Source: Flectobacillus longus (lineage in GTDB: Bacteria; Bacteroidota; Bacteroidia; Cytophagales; Spirosomataceae). From it: DNA of 64,000 bases. The position numbers were made by a program, and so were the translations under genes. Shown in pieces: positions 35,691 through 44,023 of the stretch. The notes beneath the pieces were generated by a model. It had not been told where the DNA came from, did no database searches, and saw nothing but the letters and a program-made list of their open reading frames with translations. Location: assembly GCF_030056705.1 (NCBI RefSeq), contig NZ_JASHIC010000011.1, positions 1 to 64,000 on the forward strand, in the 5' to 3' direction. The first letter of the stretch is position 1. The number at the start of each line of letters is the position of its first letter.

Positions 35691-36635
35691 CTAGTATCCT
35701 TTTACCAAGTCTGCAATATTTTCCAAGGGCTCATTATTTTCAAAACGTTGAAGATTGTTTAAAAATACCTTGACCTTATCTGCGTTTTCTTCTGCCCAGC
35801 CACCTGATGAATGTTGCGTCAAAAGCACATTTGGCATATTCCATAAGACATGATTTTCTGGAAGAGGTTCTTCAACTGTTACATCCAACACTGCCCCTGC
35901 GATGGCGCCAGCTTGAAGCTTTTCGATTAAAACAGGTTCATCGACAGCCGAGCCACGACCAACGTTGACAAATAACGCTTCCTTTTTCATTTGATTAAGA
36001 AAAGCTTCGTCTATCAAACCGATTGTTTCGGTGGTTTCTGGTAAACAAGCCACTAAAATATCCAATTCAGGCAAATAGGCTCCTATTTCTGACCACGACC
36101 AAACTTGTCCTTCAATGGCAGTTCTTGAAAAGATTTTAATATCGCAGTCAAAACCTTTTAGGATTTTAGCAACTGTTTGACCAATCGCTCCATTACCTAA
36201 AATTCCGACCTTTTTTCTAAATAATAGATGCAAAGAAGGGCGAATACTACCGCCCACCCACTGATTTTGGGGTTGTAGCACAGATAATCGGTCGATACCA
36301 CGATATACTGCCATGATACCAGCCACAGCAGTTTCGGCCACTGACTGACCAAAAAATCCTTTGAGATGAGTGATTGGGAAACGACTATGTGATAATTGCT
36401 GATAGGGGTCTAAGCCAGCAGAATGTAGCTGTAGCCATTGTAGTTTTGTGCTTTCCTCTGCCCAGTCTAAGGGTACATTGCCCATACAAACACTTGCCTC
36501 CAAGAATGTTGCTCTACGATTTTCGGGTAATAGCGTATCACCAAAGCTGAGTTGATAACCTTTTTCTGAAGGTAAAGTGTTGATTAGTAGTTGCTTTTCA
36601 GACTCTTTGAGTAATGTGTGGATATAAATTTTCAT
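35691..36635 (-). CDS. D-2-hydroxyacid dehydrogenase family protein
   Basis: The start at 36635 (MKIYIHTLL, 314 residues) fits the family; the longer reading adds 21 unrelated residues. The NAD-binding motif VGILGNGAIGQTVAKIL lies near residues 145-161. The catalytic arginine is in FVNVGRGSAVDEP, the glutamate in VLDVTVEEPLP, and the histidine in LLTQHSSGGW. It reduces or oxidises a 2-hydroxy/2-keto acid with NAD(H) in the cytoplasm; substrate unknown. It stands alone, convergent with the gene at 34530. Confidence 0.88.
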   Translation of the reverse strand: MKIYIHTLLKESEKQLLINTLPSEKGYQLSFGDTLLPENRRATFLEASVCMGNVPLDWAEESTKLQWLQLHSAGLDPYQQLSHSRFPITHLKGFFGQSVAETAVAGIMAVYRGIDRLSVLQPQNQWVGGSIRPSLHLLFRKKVGILGNGAIGQTVAKILKGFDCDIKIFSRTAIEGQVWSWSEIGAYLPELDILVACLPETTETIGLIDEAFLNQMKKEALFVNVGRGSAVDEPVLIEKLQAGAIAGAVLDVTVEEPLPENHVLWNMPNVLLTQHSSGGWAEENADKVKVFLNNLQRFENNEPLENIADLVKGY

Positions 36636-36878
36636 TTCGAGATAAGTATTATTCCAGAATGTTGAAATATGAATATTGAAATTAGTACAAGAAAACAACT
36701 TTACAGTAAAAAAGATAAACTCTATTTTTCCTAAAAGTATTTAGTGGATAGAATTCTACTTTAAAGCTCAGAAGGGTGGTTACAAGTTAATAGTATATCA
36801 GTTATCAGTAATTTCAAATAGTTTGAACTAGTTCATCATTAGGGCTGTAAGAGAGTTTTTGATTGTTGGTATTTTATG

Positions 36879-36937
36879 GTAGAATTAACCCTTGCGATTG
36901 CCATTCCGAATGTGGCAACCGCAAGGGTTGATTCTAC
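36879..36937. repeat. 25-bp-arm palindromic element
   Basis: The left arm (36879-36903, beginning GTAGAATTAACCCTTGCG) and the right arm (36913-36937, ending CGCAAGGGTTGATTCTAC) pair at 23 of 25 positions around a 9-base loop. There is no T-run, so it is more like a dispersed palindromic repeat than a terminator. Confidence 0.6.
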
Positions 36938-37142
36938 ATCGTTTCTGTTATTATGACAAAGCCCTATTTTCGTTCGGTACAGATTTATATTTTATCATCC
37001 TTTATTTCCAAAATCAGCAATCCCAAATTATTTAAACCTACTCAAAACTCACAACTCAACACTCATCACTCCCAAGAATCTGCCATTGTTGTCAGGCTTC
37101 TTAATTTTTTGTCAGTCAATGAAAAATCCTATTTTTGACATA

Positions 37143-37157
37143 CTGACAGATTGTCAG
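37143..37157. promoter_or_regulatory. candidate heat-shock operator upstream of dnaK
   Basis: CTGACA, GAT, TGTCAG is a perfect inverted repeat 166 bases before dnaK. Further TGTCAG half-sites occur at 37090 and 37110. No CIRCE element is present. A role in dnaK control is inference from position only. Confidence 0.35.
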
Positions 37158-37322
37158 CAAAATTAACTGAATTTTCGGTTGGCATTAAGATTGTTAAATA
37201 CTTTACGTCGTCAGATGAAAAAAAGATATGAAAGGCACAGTCCGAAAGGTGGAATAAACCAATCTTAACATTTGACCTAAAAAGAAAACAAGATATTTAA
37301 CAATAATTAATTCACTCTAGCA

Positions 37323-39227
37323 ATGGGAAAAATTATCGGTATTGACTTAGGCACAACCAACTCTTGTGTTGCAGTTATGGAAGGTAACGAGCCAGTCGTA
37401 ATCGCCAACTCAGAAGGTCGTCGTACTACACCTTCAATCGTAGCATTTTTGGATAACGGAAACGGAGAACGTAAAGTAGGAGATCCAGCAAAACGTCAGG
37501 CAATTACAAACCCTACAAACACGATTTCTTCAATCAAACGTTTTATGGGTAAGCGTTACACTGAAGTAGGTAGCGAGCTTAAAACAATTGCTTACACAGT
37601 AGAACAAGGTTCAAACGATACTCCACGTGTACGTATCGGCGACCGTTTATATACTCCTCAAGAAATCTCAGCGCAGATTTTGACTAAAATGAAGCAAACT
37701 GCTGAAGATTATTTAGGTCAAACTGTTACTGAAGCTGTTATTACTGTTCCTGCATACTTCAACGATGCTGAGCGTCAGGCTACAAAAGAAGCTGGTGCAA
37801 TCGCTGGTTTGGAAGTAAAACGTATCATCAACGAACCAACTGCTGCTGCTTTGGCTTATGGTTTGGACAAAGGTGGTAAAGACATGAAAATCGCAGTATT
37901 TGACCTTGGTGGTGGTACTTTCGATATTTCAATCTTGGAATTAGGTGATGGCGTATTCGAAGTAAAATCAACTGACGGTGATACTCACTTAGGTGGTGAT
38001 GACTTCGACCAAGTAATCATCAACTGGTTGGCAGACGAATTTAAAAATGACGAAGGTGTTGATTTGCGTCAAGACCCAATGGCATTACAACGTTTGAAAG
38101 AAGCAGCTGAAAAAGCTAAAATCGAGTTATCATCTGGAGCATCTACAGAAATCAACTTGCCATATATCTTCCCAGTAAACGGAATGCCGAAACACTTAGT
38201 ACGTTCATTATCACGTGCTAAATTCGAGCAATTGGCTGATACTTTGATTCAAAGAATGTTGGAGCCTTGCCGTCGTGCTATGAAAAACTCTGGCTACAGC
38301 AACTCTGACATCGACGAAGTAATCTTGGTAGGTGGTTCGACTCGTATTCCACGTGTAGTTGAAGAAGTAGAGAAATTCTGGGGTAAAAAAGCATCTAAAG
38401 GCGTTAACCCTGACGAAGCAGTAGCAATCGGTGCGGCAGTACAAGGTGGTGTATTGACAGGTGAAGTAAAAGACGTATTGTTGCTAGACGTTATTCCTTT
38501 GTCATTAGGTATCGAGACAATGGGTGGTGTGTTCACTAAATTGATTGAAGCAAACACTACAATCCCAACTCGTAAATCTGAGGTATTCTCAACGGCATCT
38601 GATAGCCAACCATCTGTGGAATTGAACATCTTACAAGGTGAGCGTCCAATGGCAGCTAACAACCGTTCATTAGGTCGTTTCCACTTAGACGGTATTCCAC
38701 CAGCACCACGTGGTGTTCCTCAAATCGAAGTAATTTTCGATATTGATGCCAACGGTATCTTGCATGTATCTGCGAAAGATAAAGGTACAGGTAAAGAAAA
38801 CAACATCCGTATCGAAGCATCTAGCGGTTTGACAGATGCAGAAATCGAAAGAATGCGTCAAGAAGCGAAAGCTAACGAGGCAGCAGATAAAGCTGAAAAA
38901 GAAAAAATCGAGAAAGTTAACCAAGCAGACTCATTGATTTTCCAAACAGAAAAACAATTGAAAGAGTACGGTGAAAAACTTTCAGAAGGTAACAAAACTG
39001 CAATTGAAGGTGCATTAGCAGAATTGCGTACTGCACATGCTTCACGTGATGCAGCGTCTATCGATGCTGCATTAGAAAAATTGAACAACGCTTGGATGGC
39101 AGCATCTCAAGAAATGTACGCTCAAGGTGGTGACGCAGCTCAACCAACAGGCGATGCAGGTCAATCAGCTAATGCAGGTGGTGGTTCTTCACAAGCAGAA
39201 GACGTTCCATTTGAAGAAGTAAAATAA
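37323..39227 (+). CDS. dnaK: molecular chaperone DnaK (Hsp70)
   Basis: This 634-residue chaperone has the ATPase domain from the N terminus ([41 protein letters not shown]), the hydrophobic linker [13 protein letters not shown] (about residue 385), the substrate-binding domain, the helical lid, and a C-terminal tail DVPFEEVK. It binds exposed hydrophobic peptides in the cytosol with DnaJ and GrpE, neither of which is adjacent. Its codon use is more uniform than that of its neighbours, as expected for a highly expressed gene. Strong hairpins follow. Confidence 0.98.
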   Translation: MGKIIGIDLGTTNSCVAVMEGNEPVVIANSEGRRTTPSIVAFLDNGNGERKVGDPAKRQAITNPTNTISSIKRFMGKRYTEVGSELKTIAYTVEQGSNDTPRVRIGDRLYTPQEISAQILTKMKQTAEDYLGQTVTEAVITVPAYFNDAERQATKEAGAIAGLEVKRIINEPTAAALAYGLDKGGKDMKIAVFDLGGGTFDISILELGDGVFEVKSTDGDTHLGGDDFDQVIINWLADEFKNDEGVDLRQDPMALQRLKEAAEKAKIELSSGASTEINLPYIFPVNGMPKHLVRSLSRAKFEQLADTLIQRMLEPCRRAMKNSGYSNSDIDEVILVGGSTRIPRVVEEVEKFWGKKASKGVNPDEAVAIGAAVQGGVLTGEVKDVLLLDVIPLSLGIETMGGVFTKLIEANTTIPTRKSEVFSTASDSQPSVELNILQGERPMAANNRSLGRFHLDGIPPAPRGVPQIEVIFDIDANGILHVSAKDKGTGKENNIRIEASSGLTDAEIERMRQEAKANEAADKAEKEKIEKVNQADSLIFQTEKQLKEYGEKLSEGNKTAIEGALAELRTAHASRDAASIDAALEKLNNAWMAASQEMYAQGGDAAQPTGDAGQSANAGGGSSQAEDVPFEEVK

Positions 39228-39235
39228 GAAGTCGG

Positions 39236-39279
39236 TTTGAGATAAAGTAGGTTAGTATTAAGATTTACTTTATCTCAAA
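39236..39279 (+). other. 14-bp hairpin just after dnaK
   Basis: TTTGAGATAAAGTA (39236-39249) and TACTTTATCTCAAA (39266-39279) pair perfectly with no T-run after. Probably an mRNA 3'-end stabiliser upstream of the true terminator. Confidence 0.5.
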
Positions 39280-39345
39280 TGACAATAGAAATATTCTCAC
39301 CTGAGATATTTATACCCTAAGCATACGGCTTTCGGCAACAGATTA

Positions 39346-39416
39346 AAAGTACTATAAAATCTCCTTTTAGGAATTCCTTCAATTTATTGTTGGGAGATTT
39401 TATAGTACTTTTTTTT
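39346..39416 (+). terminator. strong terminator of dnaK
   Basis: A perfect 19-bp stem (39346-39364, beginning AAAGTACTATAAAATC, with 39393-39411) is followed by a run of T residues to 39416. Confidence 0.8.
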
Positions 39417-39477
39417 GTGAATGAAAGAGTTATAGGCAATAAAAATGGGCAACTTTAAAAAGTACAAAAAATATAGT

Positions 39478-40000
39478 ATGATTAAAACTATACAAAAACA
39501 AAAAGAAACATCAACACGTACCTACAATAAAGAGGTTTTGTGGGAACTACTAAATAAAAGAAGAACTAATTGAAGAAGCTAAAATATTATATGACCATGC
39601 AAAATATGCGAGAGCATATTTCTTGGCATATACAGCAAACGAAGAAATTAGTAAAGGACAAATTATAGCTGATTTCATTATGGGAGTTTGTTCCGAAAAG
39701 GAGTTCTTAGATTGTTTTAAGAGGCATGACTTAAAATGTAATTATACAAACTTAGTGGTCGAAATAGAAAATCCTTTTACTTTAAAATACTCTGTGGATT
39801 CTACTATGGAATTCTTTAAACAAAGGAACAATTCCATGTATGTTGGTTCTGAGGATTACGTTAATATCTCTTCGCCAAAAGATTACATAAAAAAAGAAGA
39901 GGCTGACCAAATTATTCAATTTTCAATCGATCGTTTACAAAATATTTTAACCATGGAAGAGTTCAACGGTAGAATTGGCTCAAAGGCACATTTTAAGTAA
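39478..40000 (+). pseudogene. AbiV-type HEPN abortive-infection protein, frameshifted
   Basis: The gene is split by one base. From ATG 39478 the frame reads to WELLNK and then hits a stop at 39571. The next frame, beginning KEELIEEAKILYDHAKYARA, continues without break to 40000, but is closed upstream by TAA at 39551. Removing one A from AAAA (39556-39559) joins them into about 173 residues. The joined protein fits the AbiV HEPN family: helix ending ARAYFLAYTANEEISKG, and a C-terminal FKQRNNSMYVGSEDYVNISSP then KEEADQII segment. AbiV is a phage-defence protein. Either a real lesion or a homopolymer sequencing error; alternative translation from TTG 39623 would lose the first helix. Confidence 0.65.
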
Positions 40001-40154
40001 AATGTTAAAACTGTATTTATATATTGAGAAATACCTTCACTTAAAGAATGTAGAGTTAATTTTTTCCAGATAAGTCAATAGAAGTGAAGTTTATAACCAA
40101 GGTTATTTCAACCTTTATAGCTTTCAACTAGCATAAGCATAAATCAATGTGCGA

Positions 40155-40182
40155 TTTATACTAAACTTTAGTTCAGTATAAA
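40155..40182. other. hairpin in the gap after the AbiV-type gene
   Basis: TTTATACT (40155-40162) pairs with AGTATAAA (40175-40182), with further AACT/AGTT pairing inside. The surrounding gap 40001-40283 shows nothing else I can name. Confidence 0.35.
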
Positions 40183-40283
40183 ACTGAAGTAAACAAACGT
40201 CTAATATAAAGTCGCTTTTGAATACACGAAGTAAATCGACGTGGATTCAAAGTATCAATCAAAAATTTTAACCTCAAATAAAA

Positions 40284-40487
40284 ATGAATAAATATAGAAT
40301 TGCTTGGAATATTGGAGGTAAATTAGTCCATTTGGATCATGACGAATTATCAGTTGACGTAAACGGAAATCCTACTGTGGGAGGACCAAAAGAAGATATA
40401 GCCACTTTATCAGATGCAAGTGATATTTTAATAAAAGTATCAAAAATGTTTCCTAATCATACTCTACAGATAATACAATTGCAATGA
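40284..40487 (+). CDS. small hypothetical protein
   Basis: A 67-residue acidic protein with no signal peptide and no family I recognise (MNKYRIAWNIGGKLVHLDHD). It starts with ATG after an AT-rich leader. The compositional pattern is protein-like (regular hydrophobic spacing, glycines in turn positions), which favours a real gene. It lies in the accessory patch, and a compound hairpin repeat begins 16 bases after its stop. Confidence 0.5.
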   Translation: MNKYRIAWNIGGKLVHLDHDELSVDVNGNPTVGGPKEDIATLSDASDILIKVSKMFPNHTLQIIQLQ

Positions 40488-40502
40488 AAAGAACCAGTAA
40501 TC

Positions 40503-40629
40503 CTAGTGCTGGCTTCCAAGCCAGTACTCACATTTTCTAAGTATTCAATCCTAATTTTCAGAATGTTAAACCATTTGAAAATAGTTACAAGGATAAGTTA
40601 ATAATAGCATAGCACCGTAGGAGCGACAG
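40503..40629. repeat. compound hairpin repeat, copy 1
   Basis: Begins CTAGTGCTGGCTTCCAAGCC, in which CTGGCTT and AAGCCAG form a hairpin, then CACATTTTCTAAG, an AATCCTAATTTTCAGAATGTT part, a TTTGAAAATAGTT part, and ends with AGCACCGTAGGAGCGACAG (40611-40629). Copies at 41494, 41652 and 43391 keep this order. Confidence 0.75.
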
Positions 40630-40775
40630 TTTGGTAGTATTATCGTTATGAATTATAGTCATTTAAGCGCCGTAGGTGCGACAGAACACGATTTACTTTC
40701 TGTCGCACCTACGGCGCTTTTTACTGTTTTGCCGTTATATCATCTCTACCAAACTGTCGCACCTATGGTGCTGAA
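40611..40775. repeat. nested palindromes with GCGCCGTAGGTGCGACA core
   Basis: The outer arms AGCACCGTAGGAGCGACAG plus TTTGGTAG (40611-40637) and, reversed, near 40747-40772 enclose an inner pair AGCGCCGTAGGTGCGACAGA (40665-40684) with TCTGTCGCACCTACGGCGCT (40699-40718). This is a hairpin inside a hairpin. The 73-residue open frame across it is an artefact. Confidence 0.7.
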
Positions 40776-40832
40776 TTTGCTGTCCCTCAAGCCTCTACTA
40801 ACATTTTATACTGTTTTTTTGATGAAATATCT

Positions 40833-40840
40833 TATATTTG
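40833..40840 (+). promoter_or_regulatory. -7 box of a leaderless-type promoter for mntA
   Basis: TATATTTG ends 4 bases before the mntA ATG (40845), which would place the transcription start at or next to the start codon. No convincing -33 TTTG is found at 19 bases. The same box-to-ATG arrangement occurs at tetR. Confidence 0.4.
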
Positions 40841-40844
40841 AATC

Positions 40845-41174
40845 ATGCAGTTCCAGAAAGAAATATTGAAACCAGAATTTCAAGCAATGTGTCAAAAGCA
40901 CAATGTGCTAAAGCTATTTGCCTTCGGTTCTGCTATAACAGATAGATTTGATGCTCAAAATAGCGATATTGATTTACTGGTAGAAATAGATGAAAAAGAT
41001 CCTATTGAACGTGGTGAAAAATTGATATCGCTTTGGGATACGTTCGAGAATTTTTTTCATAAAAAAGTGGACTTATTAACGGAATCATCTATCAGAAACC
41101 CATATCTAAAAAGGAATATTGATGCCACAAAAGTTTTAATTTATGACAGAGAAGGCACTAAAATATTTGTATGA
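40845..41174 (+). CDS. mntA: MntA-type nucleotidyltransferase antitoxin
   Basis: The 109-residue minimal nucleotidyltransferase has the signature Gly28-Ser29 followed by Asp41 and Asp43 (FAFGSAITDRFDAQNSDIDL). In type VII toxin-antitoxin systems MntA adds AMP residues to a tyrosine of the HEPN toxin HepT and so silences it. It overlaps the hepT gene by 32 bases, the usual linked order. It begins after a set of nested palindromes and close to a TATATTTG box. Confidence 0.88.
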   Translation: MQFQKEILKPEFQAMCQKHNVLKLFAFGSAITDRFDAQNSDIDLLVEIDEKDPIERGEKLISLWDTFENFFHKKVDLLTESSIRNPYLKRNIDATKVLIYDREGTKIFV

Positions 41175-41478
41175 TATTCTGTATGCGATTGACTCAATAA
41201 ATGATTTTTTGGGGACAATATCTTCCTTTGAAGAATATGATGCAGATTATAAAACACAAAGCGCTGTAGAAAGACAATTAGGAATAATTGGAGAAGCAGT
41301 GAATAAATTTGATGGGCTGCACCCCGAACTAAGTTTGGAAAACACTCGTAAAATTGTAGGGTTTAGAAATCGACTAATACATGCTTACGATGCCGTAGAT
41401 TCTGCAATGGTATGGGCAATAGTAAAAAAACACTTAGAGCCTCTTAGCAAGGAAGTCGAAAATATTATCTATAAATAG
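41143..41478 (+). CDS. hepT: HepT-type HEPN ribonuclease toxin (DUF86)
   Basis: The 111-residue all-helical protein carries the RX4HXY motif as Arg75, His80 and Tyr82 (FRNRLIHAY). Arg and His form the RNase site, and the Tyr is the residue that MntA modifies in studied pairs. Other family features are ERQLGIIGEAVNKF and the C-terminal VKKHLEPL segment. All key residues are present, so the toxin should be active if not silenced. It ends 16 bases before the next compound repeat. Confidence 0.9.
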   Translation: MTEKALKYLYDILYAIDSINDFLGTISSFEEYDADYKTQSAVERQLGIIGEAVNKFDGLHPELSLENTRKIVGFRNRLIHAYDAVDSAMVWAIVKKHLEPLSKEVENIIYK

Positions 41479-41493
41479 AACTATTGTCTCCCG

Positions 41494-41620
41494 CTAGTGC
41501 TGGCTTCCTAGCCAGTACTCACTTTTTCTGAGGATTCTATCCTAATTTCACAAAGTTGAATCATTTGAATATAAATCTTAAGGATAGATTTATATTGATA
41601 AAGCGCCAAGATGCGACAGA
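41494..41620. repeat. compound hairpin repeat, copy 2
   Basis: Starts CTAGTGCTGGCTTCCTAGCC 15 bases after the hepT stop, keeps the GAGGATTCTATCCTAATTT block, and ends with AGCGCCAAGATGCGACAGA (41602-41620). Confidence 0.75.
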
Positions 41621-41651
41621 TAAACAAAATAAGATTGCATTATTGCCCCCA

Positions 41652-41816
41652 CTAGTGCTGGCTTCCTAGCCAGCACTCACATTTTCTAAGGATTCTATCC
41701 TAATTTTCAGAATGTCTAATCGTTTGAAAATAGTTTACTAGGATAAATTTATATTGATGAAGCGCCGTAGGAGCGACAGAAAAACGGACTGTATTCTGTA
41801 GCAACTATGGCGCTTT
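41652..41816. repeat. compound hairpin repeat, copy 3, with GCGCC hairpin
   Basis: Starts CTAGTGCTGGCTTCCTAGCC, includes AGGATTCTATCCTAATTTTC and TTTGAAAATAGTTTACTAGG, then AGCGCCGTAGGAGCGACAGA (41761-41780) which pairs with TCTGTAGCAACTATGGCGCT (41796-41815). Confidence 0.75.
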
Positions 41817-42108
41817 TTAGTAATCGTACAAAAAACGATTACATTATTGCCCTTGTTCGAGACTTAGTCACCGGTATTGCTGGCTTGGCAAAGTTTGAAA
41901 ATGCCTTTATACAATAATTTAGGGTTGATACTAAAAGCTCCTTTTGAGTATTTTATATAACGGCATATTGTGAGAGTTGAATTTTTGCCATATAATAAAA
42001 ACCTATCCAAGATTTACAGAATAATGATATAATACACTAATTTTCGTATAAACCATTTGACTTTCTAATACGAGGATAATTTGCTATATAATTTTAACAG
42101 GTAAGATT

Positions 42109-43365
42109 ATGAAAATTGGAGTCTATATTCCTGGCCTAGGTCAGTCGTTTTCTAGTGAGTCTCTCAATAAATATGTCGAAAGGTTCACGAATGAACTTAA
42201 ATCCTCAAATTTGGGGGTAAAGTATACTCTAAAAATTGAGTCTACACCTTTTGCTGAGGAAAAAGAATCAAAACTTATTACTATTTATGAGAAACAGAAT
42301 GAAGAAAATGTGCCTATATACAGATTTTATGAGTTTAGATACATAGATATTCTGGTTACAAAGTTTAAAGCTTGGTCAGTACTCACAAGAAATTTATGGC
42401 TTTTACTTCTTGTCCTTCGAAAATTCCCTCTCATTATCTATCGTGTTTTTTATCGGGAAAGCTACAGTCGACCATGGCAAATTATATATGTTTTCGGCAT
42501 CTTTTTAATATTATCACTTTCCGTTTTGTTATTAATACCTGCTACTATTGCTTTCGCAAGAGATAGTTTCCAATCGGAAATTTTTTTATACATAAAAACA
42601 ATTTTAAAGGAGGGCATTATCAGAGACTACTTGAACACTAACCCCTCTAAGATTAAATTTTTGAAAAATGTTTGGAACGAATTCAAAAGTATTTACGGAC
42701 ACGTAATTTTTCCAGTTGTAAATATTTTAATTCTGGCATTACCTAACGCTAATTTATTACTTACAAGTCTTGCTGCAGAATTCGTATGTGCGAATGATTA
42801 TTTGGAACAAGGGAGACAAAAACAAGTTATCCAAGGATATTTAGAGAGGTTGATAGATAAAATAAGTGAGGATAATGAGAATGCTGAAATTCATTTTCAT
42901 ACCTACAGCTTTGGAAGTTTGGTGGCATTGGATTTTCTTTTTCCTTATTCCAGCTCTGTCAGTAAAAATACAAAGAGATTTGTAAAAGGAATAATTACAA
43001 TAGGTACTCCAGTTGAATTCATAGAAGCCTACTATCCAACATTTTTTGAAGATAGAACACCTACTATGGAAAGTTTGATTACATGGTTAAACGTGTATTC
43101 AGTATCAGATGCGTTGGCGACGAATTTTAGAAATGATACCCAAAGAGCTACAGCGTTGTTTGGTATCAAGAATTTACAAATTATTCCAACCAATATCAAT
43201 TTCGAAGTTGTCAAGGTTGGAGACTATAACATTTGGCAGTTTTTAACATTAGTAGCCATAAAGGCACACAGTATGTACTGGGATTCTGATCCTAATGGCC
43301 AAAGTTGTTTACGTGAAATAGTTTCAAGCATGGAGAATAAAGGTTTTCTGAAAAGAAAAGAATAA
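42109..43365 (+). CDS. membrane-associated alpha/beta hydrolase-like protein
   Basis: The 418-residue protein begins without a signal peptide (MKIGVYIPGLGQSF). It has hydrophobic segments at about residues 94-112, 124-150 and 205-222. A nucleophile-elbow-like motif HTYSFGSLVALDF places a candidate serine at Ser267 (the usual first glycine is Thr), followed by ITIGTPVEF. Asp334 (SVSDAL) and His387 (KAHSMYW) complete a plausible triad. I infer a lipase/esterase-type enzyme acting at the membrane. It sits in the accessory patch with AbiV and MntA/HepT and is followed by a compound repeat, so a defence effector role is possible but unproven. Confidence 0.6.
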   Translation: MKIGVYIPGLGQSFSSESLNKYVERFTNELKSSNLGVKYTLKIESTPFAEEKESKLITIYEKQNEENVPIYRFYEFRYIDILVTKFKAWSVLTRNLWLLLLVLRKFPLIIYRVFYRESYSRPWQIIYVFGIFLILSLSVLLLIPATIAFARDSFQSEIFLYIKTILKEGIIRDYLNTNPSKIKFLKNVWNEFKSIYGHVIFPVVNILILALPNANLLLTSLAAEFVCANDYLEQGRQKQVIQGYLERLIDKISEDNENAEIHFHTYSFGSLVALDFLFPYSSSVSKNTKRFVKGIITIGTPVEFIEAYYPTFFEDRTPTMESLITWLNVYSVSDALATNFRNDTQRATALFGIKNLQIIPTNINFEVVKVGDYNIWQFLTLVAIKAHSMYWDSDPNGQSCLREIVSSMENKGFLKRKE

Positions 43366-43390
43366 GATTTTTATCTATTTCTACTCTCAA

Positions 43391-43475
43391 CTAGTGCTGG
43401 CTTCCAAGCCAGTACTCACATTTTCTAAGGATTCTATCCTAATTTTAATGCCATTAAAACCTATTAAGCGCTGAA
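43391..43475. repeat. compound hairpin repeat, copy 4 (degenerate end)
   Basis: Starts CTAGTGCTGGCTTCCAAGCC 26 bases after the hydrolase stop, keeps CACATTTTCTAAGGATTC and TATCCTAATTTT, then decays to a TTAAGCGCTGAA remnant. Confidence 0.7.
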
Positions 43476-43606
43476 TTTTCCTGTTGTTTTTTGTCATCAA
43501 ATTGTCATCACTGTTTTTCTATGGTGTTTTGGTTTACTTTTAAAAAATCTTGTAATTTGACATTCTAAGAGGTTTTTCTTCTTGTAAACACTTTAACATA
43601 TCTCAC

Positions 43607-43999
43607 ATGAAAAACAACATTTTCAAACTTACCGCTCTTGTATTGTTCACTTTTGTAGTTGTAGTAAACGCCTCTTTAGCACAAGCTCCCAAACGTATCG
43701 ATTTTGCTAAAGAAGGTTCTAACTCTTTGGTTTGGGAACAAAAGGTTGAGGCTAACGCTAGTAAAAGTTTTGTGTTCAAAGCTACAAAGGGACAAGTATT
43801 GACTTTGAGTTTTATTGACGATACCAAAAAAGGTATGATGGAACTAGGCAAGGAATCAATAGAACCTAATGCTGATCCTTATCAAGCAACCATTTCTGTG
43901 ACCAAAGACTATACGTTTACGGTAAAAAATAACACTGCCAAAAAGACGAGCTTCAGAATTGCGATTAGTTTGGAGGATGCTAAGGCAAAAAAGAAATAA
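43607..43999 (+). CDS. small secreted protein of unknown function
   Basis: The 130-residue product has a signal peptide ending near NASLAQA and a beta-rich mature part (KSFVFKATKGQVLTLSF; TISVTKDYTFTVKNN) that resembles a carbohydrate-binding or pre-peptidase-type beta-sandwich in rhythm. It ends in a lysine-rich tail (DAKAKKK). I cannot name the family. It is a single gene closed by a terminator, at the right edge of the accessory patch. Confidence 0.65.
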   Translation: MKNNIFKLTALVLFTFVVVVNASLAQAPKRIDFAKEGSNSLVWEQKVEANASKSFVFKATKGQVLTLSFIDDTKKGMMELGKESIEPNADPYQATISVTKDYTFTVKNNTAKKTSFRIAISLEDAKAKKK

Positions 44000-44023
44000 A
44001 CACCATCATTCTTCTGTAACACA

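Larger units (their letters stand above)
36636..37322. other. long gene-free region upstream of dnaK
   Basis: About 690 bases without a supported gene. It holds the 25-base-arm palindrome at 36879-36937, a CTCACAACTCAACACTCA low-complexity tract near 37047-37068, and TGTCAG/CTGACA sites at 37090-37157. The 61-residue open frame starting at 36953 overlaps these tracts and looks spurious. Confidence 0.5.
41479..42108. other. gene-free repeat-rich region between hepT and the hydrolase gene
   Basis: About 630 bases. It holds two tandem copies of the compound hairpin repeat (41494-41620 and 41652-41780) and one GCGCC hairpin (41761-41816). The segment 41820-42108 is AT-rich with no gene or structure that I can support. 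Confidence 0.6.

Noticed and set aside
38294-38662. 122-residue open frame antisense to dnaK
   Set aside because: Shadow of a highly conserved gene.
40648-40869. 73-residue open frame on the plus strand
   Set aside because: It is made almost entirely of the nested palindromic repeats and runs into mntA in another frame.
40503-43475. CRISPR array
   Set aside because: Only four copies, unevenly spaced with genes between them, and no cas genes.
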